Below are positions 1 through 10,078 of a stretch of 64,000 bases of DNA, in pieces. Under the pieces are notes generated by a model, which was given only the letters and a program-made list of their open reading frames with translations, searched no databases and was not told the DNA's origin. This stretch comes from Styela clava (taxonomy: Eukaryota; Chordata; Ascidiacea; Stolidobranchia; Styelidae), in NCBI RefSeq assembly GCF_964204865.1, contig NC_135261.1, forward strand, positions 8,370,001 through 8,434,000. The letters are read 5' to 3'. The translations under genes and the position numbers were made by a program. Position 1 is the stretch's first letter. Each line of letters starts with the position of its first letter.

Positions 1-287
1 TCTTACGTAATATATCGCAATGTTTCTATTTCTCCATATCAATACTATCTTAACCTTCCAGATAAATTTTATAATAGATGAAATTTGTAATTTTTAAAAC
101 AATATATGACTTGAGTTTCACCTTTCCTCTCTCCGGTTCTCTTTCTTCCGTAATATATGTCAAGGTTTCTATTTATCCATGTCAATACTATCTTAACCTC
201 CGAGTCCAAAATACGCCAATGTTTGCTTGAGTTTGATTATTTTAAAATCAAGGCTCAAAATGTCGTTGTAAACTTCGGCTGTTGATG

Positions 288-359
288 GGCTCGTTGGTCT
301 AGGGGTATGATTCTCGCTTTGGGTGCGAGAGGTCCCGGTTTCAAATCCTGGACGAGCCC
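288..359 (+). tRNA. tRNA-Pro(TGG), PT, damaged T-stem
   Basis: G53 to T and C63 to T leave a T53-C61 mismatch and a T63 wobble. The anticodon loop TTTGGGT is intact. Probably weakened or inactive. Confidence 0.65.
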
Positions 360-507
360 TTGCTTTTGTATCACTACCCAGTCTGAACCAATGACTCATT
401 TAATAACTTCTCTTAATTCAGACAGAATGTCTGATCATGTGTTTTGGTTTTTGTATTAAACATTTCAAATCATGAATTTTAAATCAGGCGTCATGCCGGA
501 GATATGC

Positions 508-595
508 CCTTCGATAGCTCAGTTGATAGACCGGTGGACTGTAGGGGTAGAATGCTGAGATCTATAGGTTGCTGATTCGAATCCGGCTCGAAGGA
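508..595 (+). tRNA. tRNA-Tyr-like, class YC
   Basis: YC body with G53 to A, so the T-stem top pair (A53-C61) is broken in addition to the YC D-arm defect. Confidence 0.45.
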
Positions 596-898
596 ATTTT
601 TTTAATAGGGAGATCTAAGTAAATTTGTTATGTCTGCATAGACTTTCATTATATTGAATATTTTGTTGTGAACATAGCCTTTTGTTCAAATCCGGGACGA
701 TTCCTCACTATTGTATAACTGCCCAGTCGAGATCAAATTTTTACCTTATAATAACAATTTCTCATCAATCTGACAGATTGTCCCATCATGTGTTTTTTTC
801 ATGTTTTATCTCAATTTATGAACTCCAACTCAGGAGCCCATTCAAGATCAAATTTTAACTTAATAATAACAATTTCTCATCAATCTGACAGATTGTCC

Positions 899-970
899 GG
901 CTCGTTGGTCTAGGGGTATGATTCTCGCTTTGGGTGCGAGAGGTCCCGGGTTCAAATCCCGGACGAGCCC
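899..970 (+). tRNA. tRNA-Pro(TGG), PT consensus
   Basis: This is the consensus PT sequence. The 7-bp acceptor stem is GGCTCGT/ACGAGCC, the anticodon arm is CTCGC-TTTGGGT-GCGAG with TGG at 34-36, the T-arm is CCGGG-TTCAAAT-CCCGG and base 73 is C. A- and B-box sequences are present, and TTTT follows 5 bases after the gene. From memory it matches the canonical animal tRNA-Pro(UGG). It starts abruptly inside a spacer (GATTGTCC then the gene), so it lacks the upstream block shared by most Pro genes. Confidence 0.93.
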
Positions 971-1115
971 TTGCTTTTGTATCACTACCCAGTCTGAACC
1001 AATGACTCATTTAATAACTTCTCATAATTCAGACAGAATGTTTTGATCATGTGTTTTGGTTTTAGTATTAAACATTTCAATTCATGAATTTTAAATCAGG
1101 GTTCATGCCGGAGAT

Positions 1116-1183
1116 TTAGCTCAGTTGATATACCGGAGGACTGTAGGGGTAAAATGCTGAGATCTACAGGTCGCTGGTTCGCT
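1116..1183 (+). pseudogene. Truncated tRNA-Tyr, YC-derived
   Basis: The gene has lost most of its 5' acceptor strand (it begins near TTAGCTCAG) and its 3' end after CTGGTTCG. The anticodon region and intron remain. It cannot form an acceptor stem. Confidence 0.8.
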
Positions 1184-1519
1184 TGGTAGACTTTCATTAT
1201 ATTAAATATTTCGTTGTGAACATCGCCTTTTGTTCAAATCCGGGACGATTCCTCACTATTGTATAACTGCCCAGTCGAGATCAAATTTTTACCTTATAAT
1301 AACAATTTCTCATCAATCTGACAGATTGTCCCATCATGTGTTTTTTATGTTTTATCTCAATTTATGAACTCCAACTCAGGAGCCCATACAAGATCAAATC
1401 TTTACTTAATAATAACAATTTCCATCAATCTGACTGATTGTCCGATCATGTTTTTTTTTTCATGTTTAATCTTAATTTAGGAACTCCACCTCAGGAGTAT
1501 TGCTTCCATGGACATGTGT

Positions 1520-1607
1520 CCTTCGATAGCTCAGTTGGTAGAGCGGTAGACTGTAGTGATACAAAGCTGATATCCATAGGTCGCTGGTTCGAATCCGGCT
1601 CGCAGGA
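1520..1607 (+). tRNA. tRNA-Tyr(GTA), YA variant
   Basis: G29 to A breaks an anticodon-stem pair and A69 to C breaks an acceptor pair (T4-C69). Intron as in the YA consensus. Confidence 0.6.
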
Positions 1608-1972
1608 GCTTTTGAAACAGATGAAATTTGTAATTTTTAAGCAATATATGATTTGAGTTTCACCCTTCCGCTCTCCGATTCTCTGTCTTACGTAATATAT
1701 CGCAATGTTTCTATTTCTCCATGTCAATACTATCTTAACCTTCCAGATAAATTTTATAATAGATGAAATTTGTAATTTTTAAAACAATATATGACTTGAG
1801 TTTCACCTTTCCTCTCTCCGGTTCTCTTTCTTCCGTATTATATGTCAAGGTTTCTATTTATCCATGTCAATACTATCTTAACCTCTGAGTCCAAAATACG
1901 CCAATGTTTGCTTGAGTTTGATTATTTTAAAATCAAGGCTCAAAATGTCGTTGTAAACTTTGGCTATTGATG

Positions 1973-2044
1973 GGCTCGTTGGTCTAGGGGTATGATTCTC
2001 GCTTTGGGTGCGAGAGGTCCCGGGTTCAAATCCCGGACGAGCCC
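1973..2044 (+). tRNA. tRNA-Pro(TGG), PT consensus
   Basis: No change from the PT consensus. It has the usual upstream block and a TTTT terminator 5 bases downstream. Confidence 0.95.
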
Positions 2045-2192
2045 TTGCTTTTGTATCACTACCCAGTCTGAACCAATGACTCATTTAATAACTTCTCTTA
2101 ATTCAGACAGAATGTCTGATCATGTGTTTTGGTTTTTGTATTAAACATTTCAAATCATGAATTTTAAATCAGGCGTCATGCCGGAGATATGC

Positions 2193-2280
2193 CCTTCGAT
2201 AGCTCAGTTGATAGACCGGTGGACTGTAGGGGTAGAATGCTGAGATCTATAGGTTGCTGATTCGAATCCGGCTCGAAGGA
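2193..2280 (+). tRNA. tRNA-Tyr-like, class YC
   Basis: YC body with the A53-C61 mismatch. It is the 1,685-bp partner of the copy at 508. Confidence 0.45.
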
Positions 2281-2583
2281 ATTTTTTTAATAGGGAGATC
2301 TAAGTAAATTTGTTATGTCTGCATAGACTTTCATTATATTGAATATTTTGTTGTGAACATAGCCTTTTGTTCAAATCCGGGACGATTCCTCACTATTGTA
2401 TAACTGCCCAGTCGAGATCAAATTTTTACCTTATAATAACAATTTCTCATCAATCTGACAGATTGTCCCATCATGTGTTTTTTTCATGTTTTATCTCAAT
2501 TTATGAACTCCAACTCAGGAGCCCATTCAAGATCAAATTTTAACTTAATAATAACAATTTCTCATCAATCTGACAGATTGTCC

Positions 2584-2655
2584 GGCTCGTTGGTCTAGGG
2601 GTATGATTCTCGCTTTGGGTGCGAGAGGTCCCGGGTTCAAATCCCGGACGAGCCC
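2584..2655 (+). tRNA. tRNA-Pro(TGG), PT consensus
   Basis: Consensus PT in the same spacer-fused context as the copy at 899. Confidence 0.93.
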
Positions 2656-2800
2656 TTGCTTTTGTATCACTACCCAGTCTGAACCAATGACTCATTTAAT
2701 AACTTCTCATAATTCAGACAGAATGTTTTGATCATGTGTTTTGGTTTTAGTATTAAACATTTCAATTCATGAATTTTAAATCAGGGTTCATGCCGGAGAT

Positions 2801-2868
2801 TTAGCTCAGTTGATATACCGGAGGACTGTAGGGGTAAAATGCTGAGATCTACAGGTCGCTGGTTCGCT
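2801..2868 (+). pseudogene. Truncated tRNA-Tyr, YC-derived
   Basis: Same 5' and 3' truncations as the copy at 1116, its 1,685-bp partner. Confidence 0.8.
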
Positions 2869-3204
2869 TGGTAGACTTTCATTATATTAAATATTTCGTT
2901 GTGAACATCGTCTATTGTTCAAATCCGGGACGATTCCTCACTATTGTATAACTGCCCAGTCGAGATCAAATTTTTACCTTATAATAACAATTTCTCATCA
3001 ATCTGACAGATTGTCCCATCATGTGTTTTTTATGTTTTATCTCAATTTATGAACTCCAACTCAGGAGCCCATACAAGATCAAATCTTTACTTAATAATAA
3101 CAATTTCCATCAATCTGACTGATTGTCCGATCATGTTTTTTTTTTCATGTTTAATCTTAATTTAGGAACTCCACCTCAGGAGTATTGCTTCCATGGACAT
3201 GTGT

Positions 3205-3292
3205 CCTTCGATAGCTCAGTTGGTAGAGCGGTGGACTGTAGTGATACAAAGCTCATATCCATAGGTCGCTGGTTCGAATCCGGCTCGCAGGA
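3205..3292 (+). tRNA. tRNA-Tyr(GTA), YA variant
   Basis: A69 to C breaks one acceptor pair. The intron has G to C near its 3' end (AGCTCAT). Confidence 0.7.
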
Positions 3293-3658
3293 GCTTTTGA
3301 AACAGATGAAATTTGTAATTTTTAAGCAATATATGATTTGAGTTTCACCCTTCCGCTCTCCGATTCTCTGTCTTACGTAATATATCGCAATGTTTCTATT
3401 TCTCCATGTCAATACTATCTTAACCTTCCAGATAAATTTTATAATAGATGAAATTTGTAATTTTTGTAACAATATATGACTTGAGTTTCACCTTTCCTCA
3501 CTCCGGTTCTCTTTCTTCCGTATTATATGTCAAGGTTTCTATTTATCCATGTCAATACTATCTTAACCTCTCAGTCCAAAATACCCCAATGTTTGCAAAG
3601 AGTTTGATTATTTTAAAATCAAGGCTCAAAATGTCGTTGTAAACTTCGGCTATTGATG

Positions 3659-3730
3659 GGCTCATTGGTCTAGGGGTATGATTCTCGCTTTGGGTGCGAG
3701 AGGTCCCGGGTTCAAATCCCGGACGAGCCC
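3659..3730 (+). tRNA. tRNA-Pro(TGG), PT variant
   Basis: G6 to A makes an A6-C67 mismatch in the acceptor stem; otherwise consensus. Confidence 0.75.
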
Positions 3731-3878
3731 TTGCTTTTGTATCACTACCCAGTCTGAAACAATGACTCATTTAATAACTTCTCATAATTCAGACAGAATG
3801 TCTGATCATGTGTTTTGGTTTTTGTATTAAACATTTCTATTCATGAATTTTAAATCAGGCGTCATGCTGGAGATATGC

Positions 3879-3966
3879 CCTTCGATAGCTCAGTTGATAG
3901 ACCGGTGGACTGTAGGGGTAGAATGCTGAGATCTGTAAGTCGCTGGTTCGAATCCGGCTCGAAGGA
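3879..3966 (+). tRNA. tRNA-Tyr-like, class YC
   Basis: YC body with A42 to G (wobble with T28) and G45 to A. Confidence 0.5.
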
Positions 3967-4229
3967 ATTTTTTTAATAGGGAGATCTAAGTAAATTTGTT
4001 ATGTCTGCAAAGACTTTCATTATATTGAATAGGTCGTTGTGAACATCGCCTTTTGTTCAAATCCGGAAAGATTCCTCACTATTGTATAACTGCCCATTCA
4101 AGATCAAATTTTTACTTAATAATAACAATTTCTCATCAATCTGACAGATTGTCCGACCATGTGTTTTTTTCATGTTATATCTCAATTTATGAACTCCAAC
4201 TCAGGAGTAGTGCTTCCATAGACGTGTGT

Positions 4230-4317
4230 CCTTCGATAGCTCAGTTGGTGGAGCGGTGGACTGTAGTGATACAAAGCTGATATCCATAGGTCGCTGTTTC
4301 GAATCCGATTCGAAGGA
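4230..4317 (+). tRNA. tRNA-Tyr(GTA), YA, damaged T-stem
   Basis: A21 to G, G53 to T, G64 to A and C65 to T. Two T-stem pairs are lost, so it is probably a pseudogene. Confidence 0.45.
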
Positions 4318-4542
4318 GCTTTTGAAACAGATGAAATTTGTAATTTTTACACAATATATGATTTGAGTTTCACCCTTCCTCTGTCCGGTTCTCTGTCTTA
4401 CGTAATATATCGCAATATTTCTATTTCTCCATTTCAATACTATCTTATCCTGTCAGTCAAAAATACCCCAATATCTGCATAGAGTTTAAGTATTTCAAAA
4501 AAGAAAGCTGAAAATGTCGTTGTAAACCTCAAGCTATCGATT

Positions 4543-4614
4543 GGCTCGTTGGTCTATGTGTATGATTCTCGCTTTCGGTGCGAGAGGTCCCGTGTTCAAA
4601 TCACGGACGAGACT
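4543..4614 (+). tRNA. Pro-type tRNA with anticodon TCG, PR consensus
   Basis: The body matches PT in the acceptor 5' strand, D-arm and anticodon stem, but the loop is TTTCGGT, putting TCG at 34-36 (reads the Arg codon CGA). The T-stem has a paired double change (T52-A62, stem CCGTG/CACGG). C71 to A leaves a G2-A71 mismatch, and base 73 is T. A box (TGGTCTATGTG) and B box (GTTCAAATC) are still recognisable, and TTTT follows. A tRNA finder would probably call it tRNA-Arg(TCG). Whether it is expressed, and charged with Pro, Arg or nothing, cannot be told from sequence. Confidence 0.65.
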
Positions 4615-4767
4615 TCACTTTTGTATCACTTCCCAGTCTGAACCAATATCTCATTTATTAACTTCTCGATGTTAGGACAGAATATCTGATCATGTTTTTT
4701 GGTTTTTTTATTAAACATCTCCATTTATGAACGTCAACTCAGGCGTAATGCATTCCTAGTCGGGTGA

Positions 4768-4855
4768 CCTTCGATAGCTCAGTTGGTAGAGCGGTGGACC
4801 GTAGTGATAGGAAGCTGATATCCATAGGTCGCTGGTTCGAATCCTGCTCGAAGAA
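4768..4855 (+). tRNA. tRNA-Tyr(GTA), YB, damaged
   Basis: T33 to C removes the invariant U33. G63 to T and G72 to A break T-stem and terminal acceptor pairs. Probably a pseudogene. Confidence 0.45.
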
Positions 4856-5222
4856 ATCTTTTGAAATAGATTAAATTTGTAATTTTTGAACAATATATGA
4901 TTTGAGTTTCACCCTTCCTCTCTCCGGTTCTCTGTCTCTTGTAATATATCGCAATGTTTCTATTTCTCCATGTCAATACTATCTTAACCCTCCAGATAAA
5001 TTTTATAATGGATGAAATTTGTAATTTTTAAAACAATATATGACTTGAGTTTCACCTTTCCGCTCTCCGGTTATCTTTCTTCCGTATTATATGTCAAGGT
5101 TTCTATTTATCCATGTCAATACTATCTTAACCTCTGAGTCCAAAATACCCCAATGTTTGCAGAGAGTTTGATTATTTTAAAATCAAGGCTCAAAATGTCG
5201 TTGTAAACTTCGGCTATTTATG

Positions 5223-5294
5223 GGCTCGTTGGTCTAGGGGTATGATTCTCGCTTTGGGTGCGAGAGGTCCCGGGTTCAAATCCCGGACGAGCCC
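5223..5294 (+). tRNA. tRNA-Pro(TGG), PT consensus
   Basis: No change from consensus; upstream block and TTTT present. Confidence 0.95.
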
Positions 5295-5443
5295 TTGCTT
5301 TTGTATCACTACCCAGTCTGAACCAATGACTCATTTAATAACTTCTCATAATTCAGACAGAATGTTTTGTTCATGTGTTTTGGTTTTTGTATTAAACATT
5401 TCAATTCATGAATTTTAAATCAGGGTTCATGCCGGAGATATGC

Positions 5444-5531
5444 CCTTCGATAGCTCAGTTGATATACCGGAGGACTGTAGGGGTAAAATGCTGAGATCTA
5501 CAGGTCGCTGGTTCGAATCCAACTCGAAGGA
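5444..5531 (+). tRNA. tRNA-Tyr-like, class YC, decayed
   Basis: YC with extra D-stem loss (G22 to T), anticodon stem GAGGA against TCTAC, and T-stem 3' strand CCAAC (C50-A64 mismatch). Intron GGGTAAAATGCTGAG. Confidence 0.35.
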
Positions 5532-5906
5532 ATTTTTTTATTAGGGAGATCTAATTAATTTGTTATGTCTGCAAAGACTTTCATTATATTAAATATTTCG
5601 TTGTGAACATCGCCTTTTGTTCAAATCCGGGACGATTCCTCTCTATTGTATAACTGCCCAGTCGAGATCAAATTTTTACCTTATAATAACAATTTCTCAT
5701 CAATCTGACAGATCGTCCCATCATGTGTTTTTTATGTTTTATCTCAATTTATGAACTCCAACTCAGGAGCCCATACAAGATCAAATCTTTACTTAATTAT
5801 AACAATTTCCATCAATCTGACTGATTGTCCGATCATGTGTTTTTTTTCATGTTATATCTTAATTTAGGAACTCCACCTCAGGAGTAATGCTTCCATGGAC
5901 GTGTGT

Positions 5907-5994
5907 CCTTCGATAGCTCAGTTGTTAGAGCGGTGGACTGTAGTAATACAAAGCTGATATCCATAGGTCGCTGGTTCGAATCCGGCTCGCAGGA
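5907..5994 (+). tRNA. tRNA-Tyr(GTA), YA variant
   Basis: G19 to T in the D-loop and A69 to C in the acceptor. Intron TAATACAAAGCTGAT. Confidence 0.55.
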
Positions 5995-6298
5995 GCTTTT
6001 GAAACAGATGAAATTTGTAATTTTTAAGCAATATATGATTTGAGTTTCACCTTTACTCTCTCCGATTCTCTGTCTTACGTAATATATCGCGATGTTTCTA
6101 TTTCACCATTTCAATACTATCTTATCCTGTCAGTCCAAAATACCCCAATGTCTGAATAGAGTTTAAGCATTTCAAAAATGAACGCTGAAAATGTCGTTGT
6201 AAACCTCAAGCTATCATGTGATCCGATCATGTTTTTTTTCATGTTTTATCTCAATTTATGAACTCCAACTCAGGAGTAATGCTTCCATAGACGTGTGT

Positions 6299-6386
6299 CC
6301 TTCGATAGCTCAGTTGGTAGAGCGGTGGACTGTAGTGATACAAAGCTGATATCCATAGGTCGCTGGTTCGAATCCGACTCGAGGGA
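6299..6386 (+). tRNA. tRNA-Tyr(GTA), YA variant
   Basis: G64 to A breaks one T-stem pair; A70 to G gives a T3-G70 wobble. Confidence 0.7.
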
Positions 6387-6611
6387 GCTTTTGAAACAGA
6401 TGAAATTTGTAATTTTTACACAATATATGATTTGAGTTTCACCCTTCCTCTCTCCGGTTCTCTGTCTTACGTAATATATCGCAATATTTCTATTTCTCCA
6501 TTTCAATACTATCTTATCCTGTCAGTCCAAAATACCTCAATATCTGCATAGAGTTTAAGTATTTCAAAAAAGAAAGCTGAAAATGTCGTTGTAAACCTCA
6601 AGCTATCGATT

Positions 6612-6683
6612 GGCTCGTTGGTCTATGTGTATGATTCTCGCTTTCGGTGCGAGAGGTCCCGTGTTCAAATCACGTACGAGACT
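6612..6683 (+). tRNA. Pro-type tRNA with anticodon TCG, PR
   Basis: PR with G65 to T, which breaks the C49-G65 pair. Confidence 0.55.
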
Positions 6684-6836
6684 TCACTTCTGTATCACTT
6701 CCCAGTCTGAACCAATATCTCATTTATTAACTTCTCGATATTAGGACAGAATATCTGATCATGTTTTTTGGTTATTGTATTAAACATCTCCATTTATGAA
6801 CGTCAACTCAAGCGTAATGCATTCCTAGTCGTGTGA

Positions 6837-6924
6837 CCTTTGATAGCTCAGTTGGTAGAGCGGTGGACTGTAGTGAAAGAAAGCTGATATCCATAGGTCG
6901 CTGGTTGGAATCCGGCTCGAAGGA
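6837..6924 (+). tRNA. tRNA-Tyr(GTA), YB, damaged
   Basis: C5 to T (wobble) and C56 to G in the T-loop, which removes a nearly invariant base and spoils the B box. Intron TGAAAGAAAGCTGAT. Confidence 0.5.
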
Positions 6925-7289
6925 TCTTTTGAAATAGATTAAATTTGTAATTTTTGAACAATATATGATTTGAGTTTCACCCTTCCTCTCTCCGGTTCTC
7001 TGTCTTTCGTAATATATTGCAATGTTTCTATTTCTCCATGTCAATACTATCTTAACCTTCCAGATAAATTTTATAATAGATGAAATTTGTAATTTTTAAA
7101 ACAATATATGGCTTGAGTTTCACCTTTCCTCTCTCCGGTTTTCTTTCTTCCGTATTATATGTCAAGGTTTCTATTTATCCATGTCAATACTATCTTAACC
7201 TCTGAGTCCAAAATACCCCAATGTTTGCTTGAGTTTGATTATTTTAAAATCAAGGCTCAAAATGTCGTTGTAAACTTCGGCTATTGATG

Positions 7290-7361
7290 GGCTCGTTGGC
7301 CTAGGGGTATGATTCTCGCTTTGGGTGCGAGAGGTCCCGGGTTCAAATCCCGGACGAGCCC
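7290..7361 (+). tRNA. tRNA-Pro(TGG), PT variant
   Basis: One D-arm change (GTCT to GCCT) within the A box; otherwise consensus. Confidence 0.8.
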
Positions 7362-7509
7362 TTGCTTTTGTATCACTACCCAGTCTGAACCAATGACCCA
7401 TTTAATAACTTCTCTTAATTCAGACAGAATGTCTGATCATGTGTTTTGGTTTTTGTATTAAACATTTCAAATCATGAATTTTAAATCAGGCGTCATGCCG
7501 GAGATATGC

Positions 7510-7597
7510 CCTTCGATAGCTCAGTTGATAGACCGGTGGACTGTAGGGGTAGAATGCTGAGATCTATAGGTTGCTGATTCGAATCCGGCTCGAAGGA
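7510..7597 (+). tRNA. tRNA-Tyr-like, class YC
   Basis: YC with the A53-C61 mismatch. The following Pro fossil and YA gene are deleted here: the spacer fuses near 7,615 to the spacer after a YA gene. Confidence 0.45.
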
Positions 7598-7910
7598 ATT
7601 TTTTTAATAGGGAGAAATTTGAAATTTGTAATTTTTAAGCAATATATGATTTGAGTTTCACCCTTCCGCTCTCCGATTCTCTGTCTTACGTAATATATCG
7701 CAATGTTTCTATTTCTCCATTTCGATACTATCTTATCCTGTCAGTCCAAAATACCCCAATGTCTGAATAGAGTTTAAGCATTTCAAAAATGAACGCTGAA
7801 AATGTCGTTGTAAACCTCAAGCTATCATGTGATCCGATCATGTTTTTTTTTCATGTTTTATCTCTATTTATGAACTCCAACTCAGGAGTAATGCTTCCAT
7901 AGTCGTGTGT

Positions 7911-7998
7911 CCTTCGATAGCTCACTTGGTAGAGCCGTGGGCTGTAGTGATACAAAGCTGATATTCATAGGTCGCTGGTTCGAATCCGGCTCGAAGGA
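7911..7998 (+). tRNA. tRNA-Tyr(GTA), YA, G15C/G26C type
   Basis: G15 to C, G26 to C, A31 to G and C40 to T. Stems still pair through wobbles, but base 15 normally takes part in tertiary pairing. Confidence 0.6.
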
Positions 7999-8210
7999 GC
8001 TTTTGAAACAGATGAAATTTGTAAGTTTTAAACAATATATGATTTGAGTTTCACCCTTCCTCTCTCAGGTTCTCTGTCTTGCGTAATATATCGCAATGTT
8101 TCTATTTCTCCATTTCAATACTATCTTATCATGTCAGTCCAAAATACCCCAATGTCTGCATAGAGTTTGATTATTTTAAAATCAAGGCTGAAAATGTCGT
8201 TTTTTCGATG

Positions 8211-8282
8211 GGCTTGTTGGTCTAGGGGTATGATTTTCGCTTTCGGTGCGAGAGGTCCCGTGTTTAAATCACGGACGAGACT
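8211..8282 (+). tRNA. Pro-type tRNA with anticodon TCG, PR (T56 subtype)
   Basis: The D-loop is PT-like (AGGGGTA), with C27 to T. C56 to T (loop TTTAAAT) removes a nearly invariant T-loop base. C5 to T gives a wobble. The usual PR T52-A62 pair and G2-A71 mismatch are present. Confidence 0.5.
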
Positions 8283-8435
8283 TCGCTTTTGTATCACTTC
8301 CCAGTCTGAATCAATATCTCATTTATTAACTTCTCAATATTAGGACAGAATATCTGATCATGTTTTTTGGTTTTTGTATTAAACATCTACATTTATGAAC
8401 GTCAACTCAGGCGTAATGCATTCCTAGTCGTGTGT

Positions 8436-8523
8436 CCTTCGATAGCTCAGTTGGTAGAGCGGTGGACTGTAGTGATAGGAAGCTGATATCCATAGGTCGC
8501 TGGTTCGAATCCGGCTCGAAGGA
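8436..8523 (+). tRNA. tRNA-Tyr(GTA), YB
   Basis: All stems of the mature tRNA pair. Intron TGATAGGAAGCTGAT, 15 nt, between bases 37 and 38. TTTT follows at +4. Confidence 0.92.
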
Positions 8524-8889
8524 TCTTTTGAAATAGATTAAATTTGTAATTTTTGAACAATATATGATTTGAGTTTCACCCTTCCTCTCTCCGGTTCTCT
8601 GTCTCTCGTAATATATCGCAATGTTTCTATTTCTCCATGTCAATACTATCTTAACCCTCCAGATAAATTTTATAATAGATGAAATTTGTAATTTTTAAAA
8701 CAATATATGACTTGTGTTTCACCTTTCCTCTCTTCGGTTCTCTTTCTTCCGTATTATATGTCAAGGTTTCTATTTATCCATGTCAATACTATCTTAACCT
8801 CTGAGTCCAAAATACCCCAATGTTTGCAGAGAGTTTGATTATTTTAAAATCAAGGCTCAAAATGTCGTTGTAAACTTCGGCTATTTATG

Positions 8890-8961
8890 GGCTCGTTGGT
8901 CTAGGGATATGATTTTCGCTTTGGGTGCGAGATGTCCCGGGTTCAAATCCTGGACGAGCCC
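8890..8961 (+). tRNA. tRNA-Pro(TGG), PT variant
   Basis: Four changes: D-loop G to A, C27 to T, one variable-loop base to T, and C63 to T (wobble with G51). Anticodon arm intact. Confidence 0.7.
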
Positions 8962-9109
8962 TTGCTTTTGTATCACTACCCAGTCTGAACCAATGACTCA
9001 TTTAATAACTTCTCATAATTCAGACAGAATGCCTGATCATGTGTTTTGGTTTTGGTATTAAACATTTCAATTCATGAATTTTAAATCAGGCGTCATGCCG
9101 GAGATATGC

Positions 9110-9197
9110 CCTTCGATAGCTCAGTTGATAGACCGGTGGACTGTAGGGGTAGAATGCTGAAATCTATAGGTCGCTTGTTCGAATCCTGCTCGAAGGA
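9110..9197 (+). tRNA. tRNA-Tyr-like, class YC, decayed
   Basis: G52 to T and G63 to T break two T-stem pairs in addition to the YC D-arm defect. Confidence 0.38.
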
Positions 9198-9285
9198 ATT
9201 TTTTTAATAGGGAGATCTAAGTAAATTTGTTATGTCTGCATAGACTTTCATTATATTGAATAGGTCGTTGTGAACATCGCCTTTT

Positions 9286-9307
9286 GTTCAAATCCGGAAA
9301 GATTCCT
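9286..9307 (+). pseudogene. Fossil tRNA-Pro reduced to T-arm and 3' end (representative)
   Basis: The stretch GTTCAAATCCGGAAAGATTC, followed by a Pro-type downstream spacer, lies where a Pro gene is expected between YC and YA. The conserved Pro upstream block (CGTTGTGAAC) is still present before it, but the D-arm and anticodon arm are gone. Equivalent fossils start at 684, 1232, 2369, 2917, 4055, 5619, 11366, 12901, 14450, 15061, 17118, 18681, 24491, 26037, 27599, 28210, 34525, 36071, 37633, 38244, 40300, 41863, 43426, 44037, 46093, 47656, 54083, 55503 and 62449. None can fold as a tRNA. Confidence 0.8.
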
Positions 9308-9460
9308 CACTATTGTATAATTGCCCATTCAAGATCAAATTTTTACTTAATAATAACAATTTCTCATCAATCTGACAGATTGTCCGATCATGTGTTTTTT
9401 TCATGTTATATCTCAATTTATGAACTCCAACTCAGGAGTAATGCTTCCATAGGCGTGTGT

Positions 9461-9548
9461 CCTTCGATAGCTCAGTTGGTAGAGCGGTGGACTGTAGTGA
9501 TACAAAGCTGATATCCATAGGTCGCTGGTTCGAATCCGGCTCGAAGGA
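9461..9548 (+). tRNA. tRNA-Tyr(GTA), YA consensus
   Basis: Acceptor CCTTCGA/TCGAAGG, D-stem GCTC/GAGC with G18 G19, anticodon arm GTGGA-CTGTAGA-TCCAT, T-arm GCTGG-TTCGAAT-CCGGC, base 73 A. A 15-nt intron (TGATACAAAGCTGAT) lies one base after the GTA anticodon, the standard eukaryotic position, and can re-pair with the anticodon region only weakly. TTTT follows at +4. The gene reads UAC and UAU codons and needs splicing before use. Confidence 0.95.
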
Positions 9549-9765
9549 GCTTTTGAAACAGATGAATTTTTACACAATATATGATTTGAGTTTCCCCCTT
9601 CCCCTCTCCGGTTCTCTGTCTTACGTAATATATCGCAATATTTCTCTTTCTCCATTTCAATGCTATCTTATCATGTCAGTCCAAAATACCCCAATATCTG
9701 CATAGAGTTTAAGTTTTTCAAAAATGAACGCTGAAAATGTCGTTGTAAACCTCAAGCTATCGATT

Positions 9766-9837
9766 GGCTCGTTGGTCTATGTGCATGATTCTCGCTTTCG
9801 GTGCAAGAGGTCCCGTGTTCAAATCACGGACGAGACT
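9766..9837 (+). tRNA. Pro-type tRNA with anticodon TCG, PR
   Basis: PR with G41 to A, which breaks the C29-G41 anticodon-stem pair, and one D-loop change (GTGCA). Confidence 0.5.
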
Positions 9838-9990
9838 TCGCTTTTGTATCACTTCCCAGTCTGAACCAATATCTCATTTATTAACTTCTCGATATTAGGA
9901 CAGAATATGTGATCATGTTTTTTGGTTTTTGTATTAAACATCTCCATTTATGAACGTCAACTCAGGCGTAATGCATTCCTAGTCGTGTGA

Positions 9991-10078
9991 CCTTCGATAG
10001 CTCAGTTGGTAGAGCGGTGGACTGTAGTGATAGAAAGCTGATATCCATAGGTCGCTGGTTCGAATCCGGCTCGAAGGA
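9991..10078 (+). tRNA. tRNA-Tyr(GTA), YB consensus
   Basis: Mature sequence identical to the YA consensus. Intron TGATAGAAAGCTGAT. The flanking spacers differ from YA spacers throughout, which defines the class. Confidence 0.94.

Larger units (their letters stand above)
1..3370 (+). repeat. 1,685-bp tandem duplication (two units plus start of a third)
   Basis: The unit starting at 1 recurs at 1686, and a third copy starts at 3371 and departs after about 4,050. Each unit holds PT (variable), YC, a Pro fossil, a second PT, a truncated Tyr, a second Pro fossil and YA. The two units differ at only scattered bases, for example 1547 within the Tyr anticodon stem. Confidence 0.9.

Noticed and set aside
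1491-1727. Minus-strand open frames of about 65-80 codons with residues like EPDSNQRPMDISF, repeated dozens of times
   Set aside because: They are the reverse strand of the tRNA-Tyr genes and their spacers. The frames stay open only because the same repeat recurs; no protein family is involved.
1878-2084. Minus-strand frames with ARARPGFEPGTSRTQ
   Set aside because: Antisense reading of the tRNA-Pro gene.
4543-4614. PR as an ordinary tRNA-Pro(CGG)
   Set aside because: A CGG anticodon needs loop TTCGGGT. Here the 7-base loop closed by CTCGC/GCGAG is TTTCGGT, which puts TCG at 34-36.
9284-9511. Plus-strand frames starting MFKSGKIPHYC and ending in VERWTVVIQS
   Set aside because: They run from the Pro fossil through spacer into the Tyr gene; the last residues are the tRNA D-arm and anticodon stem.
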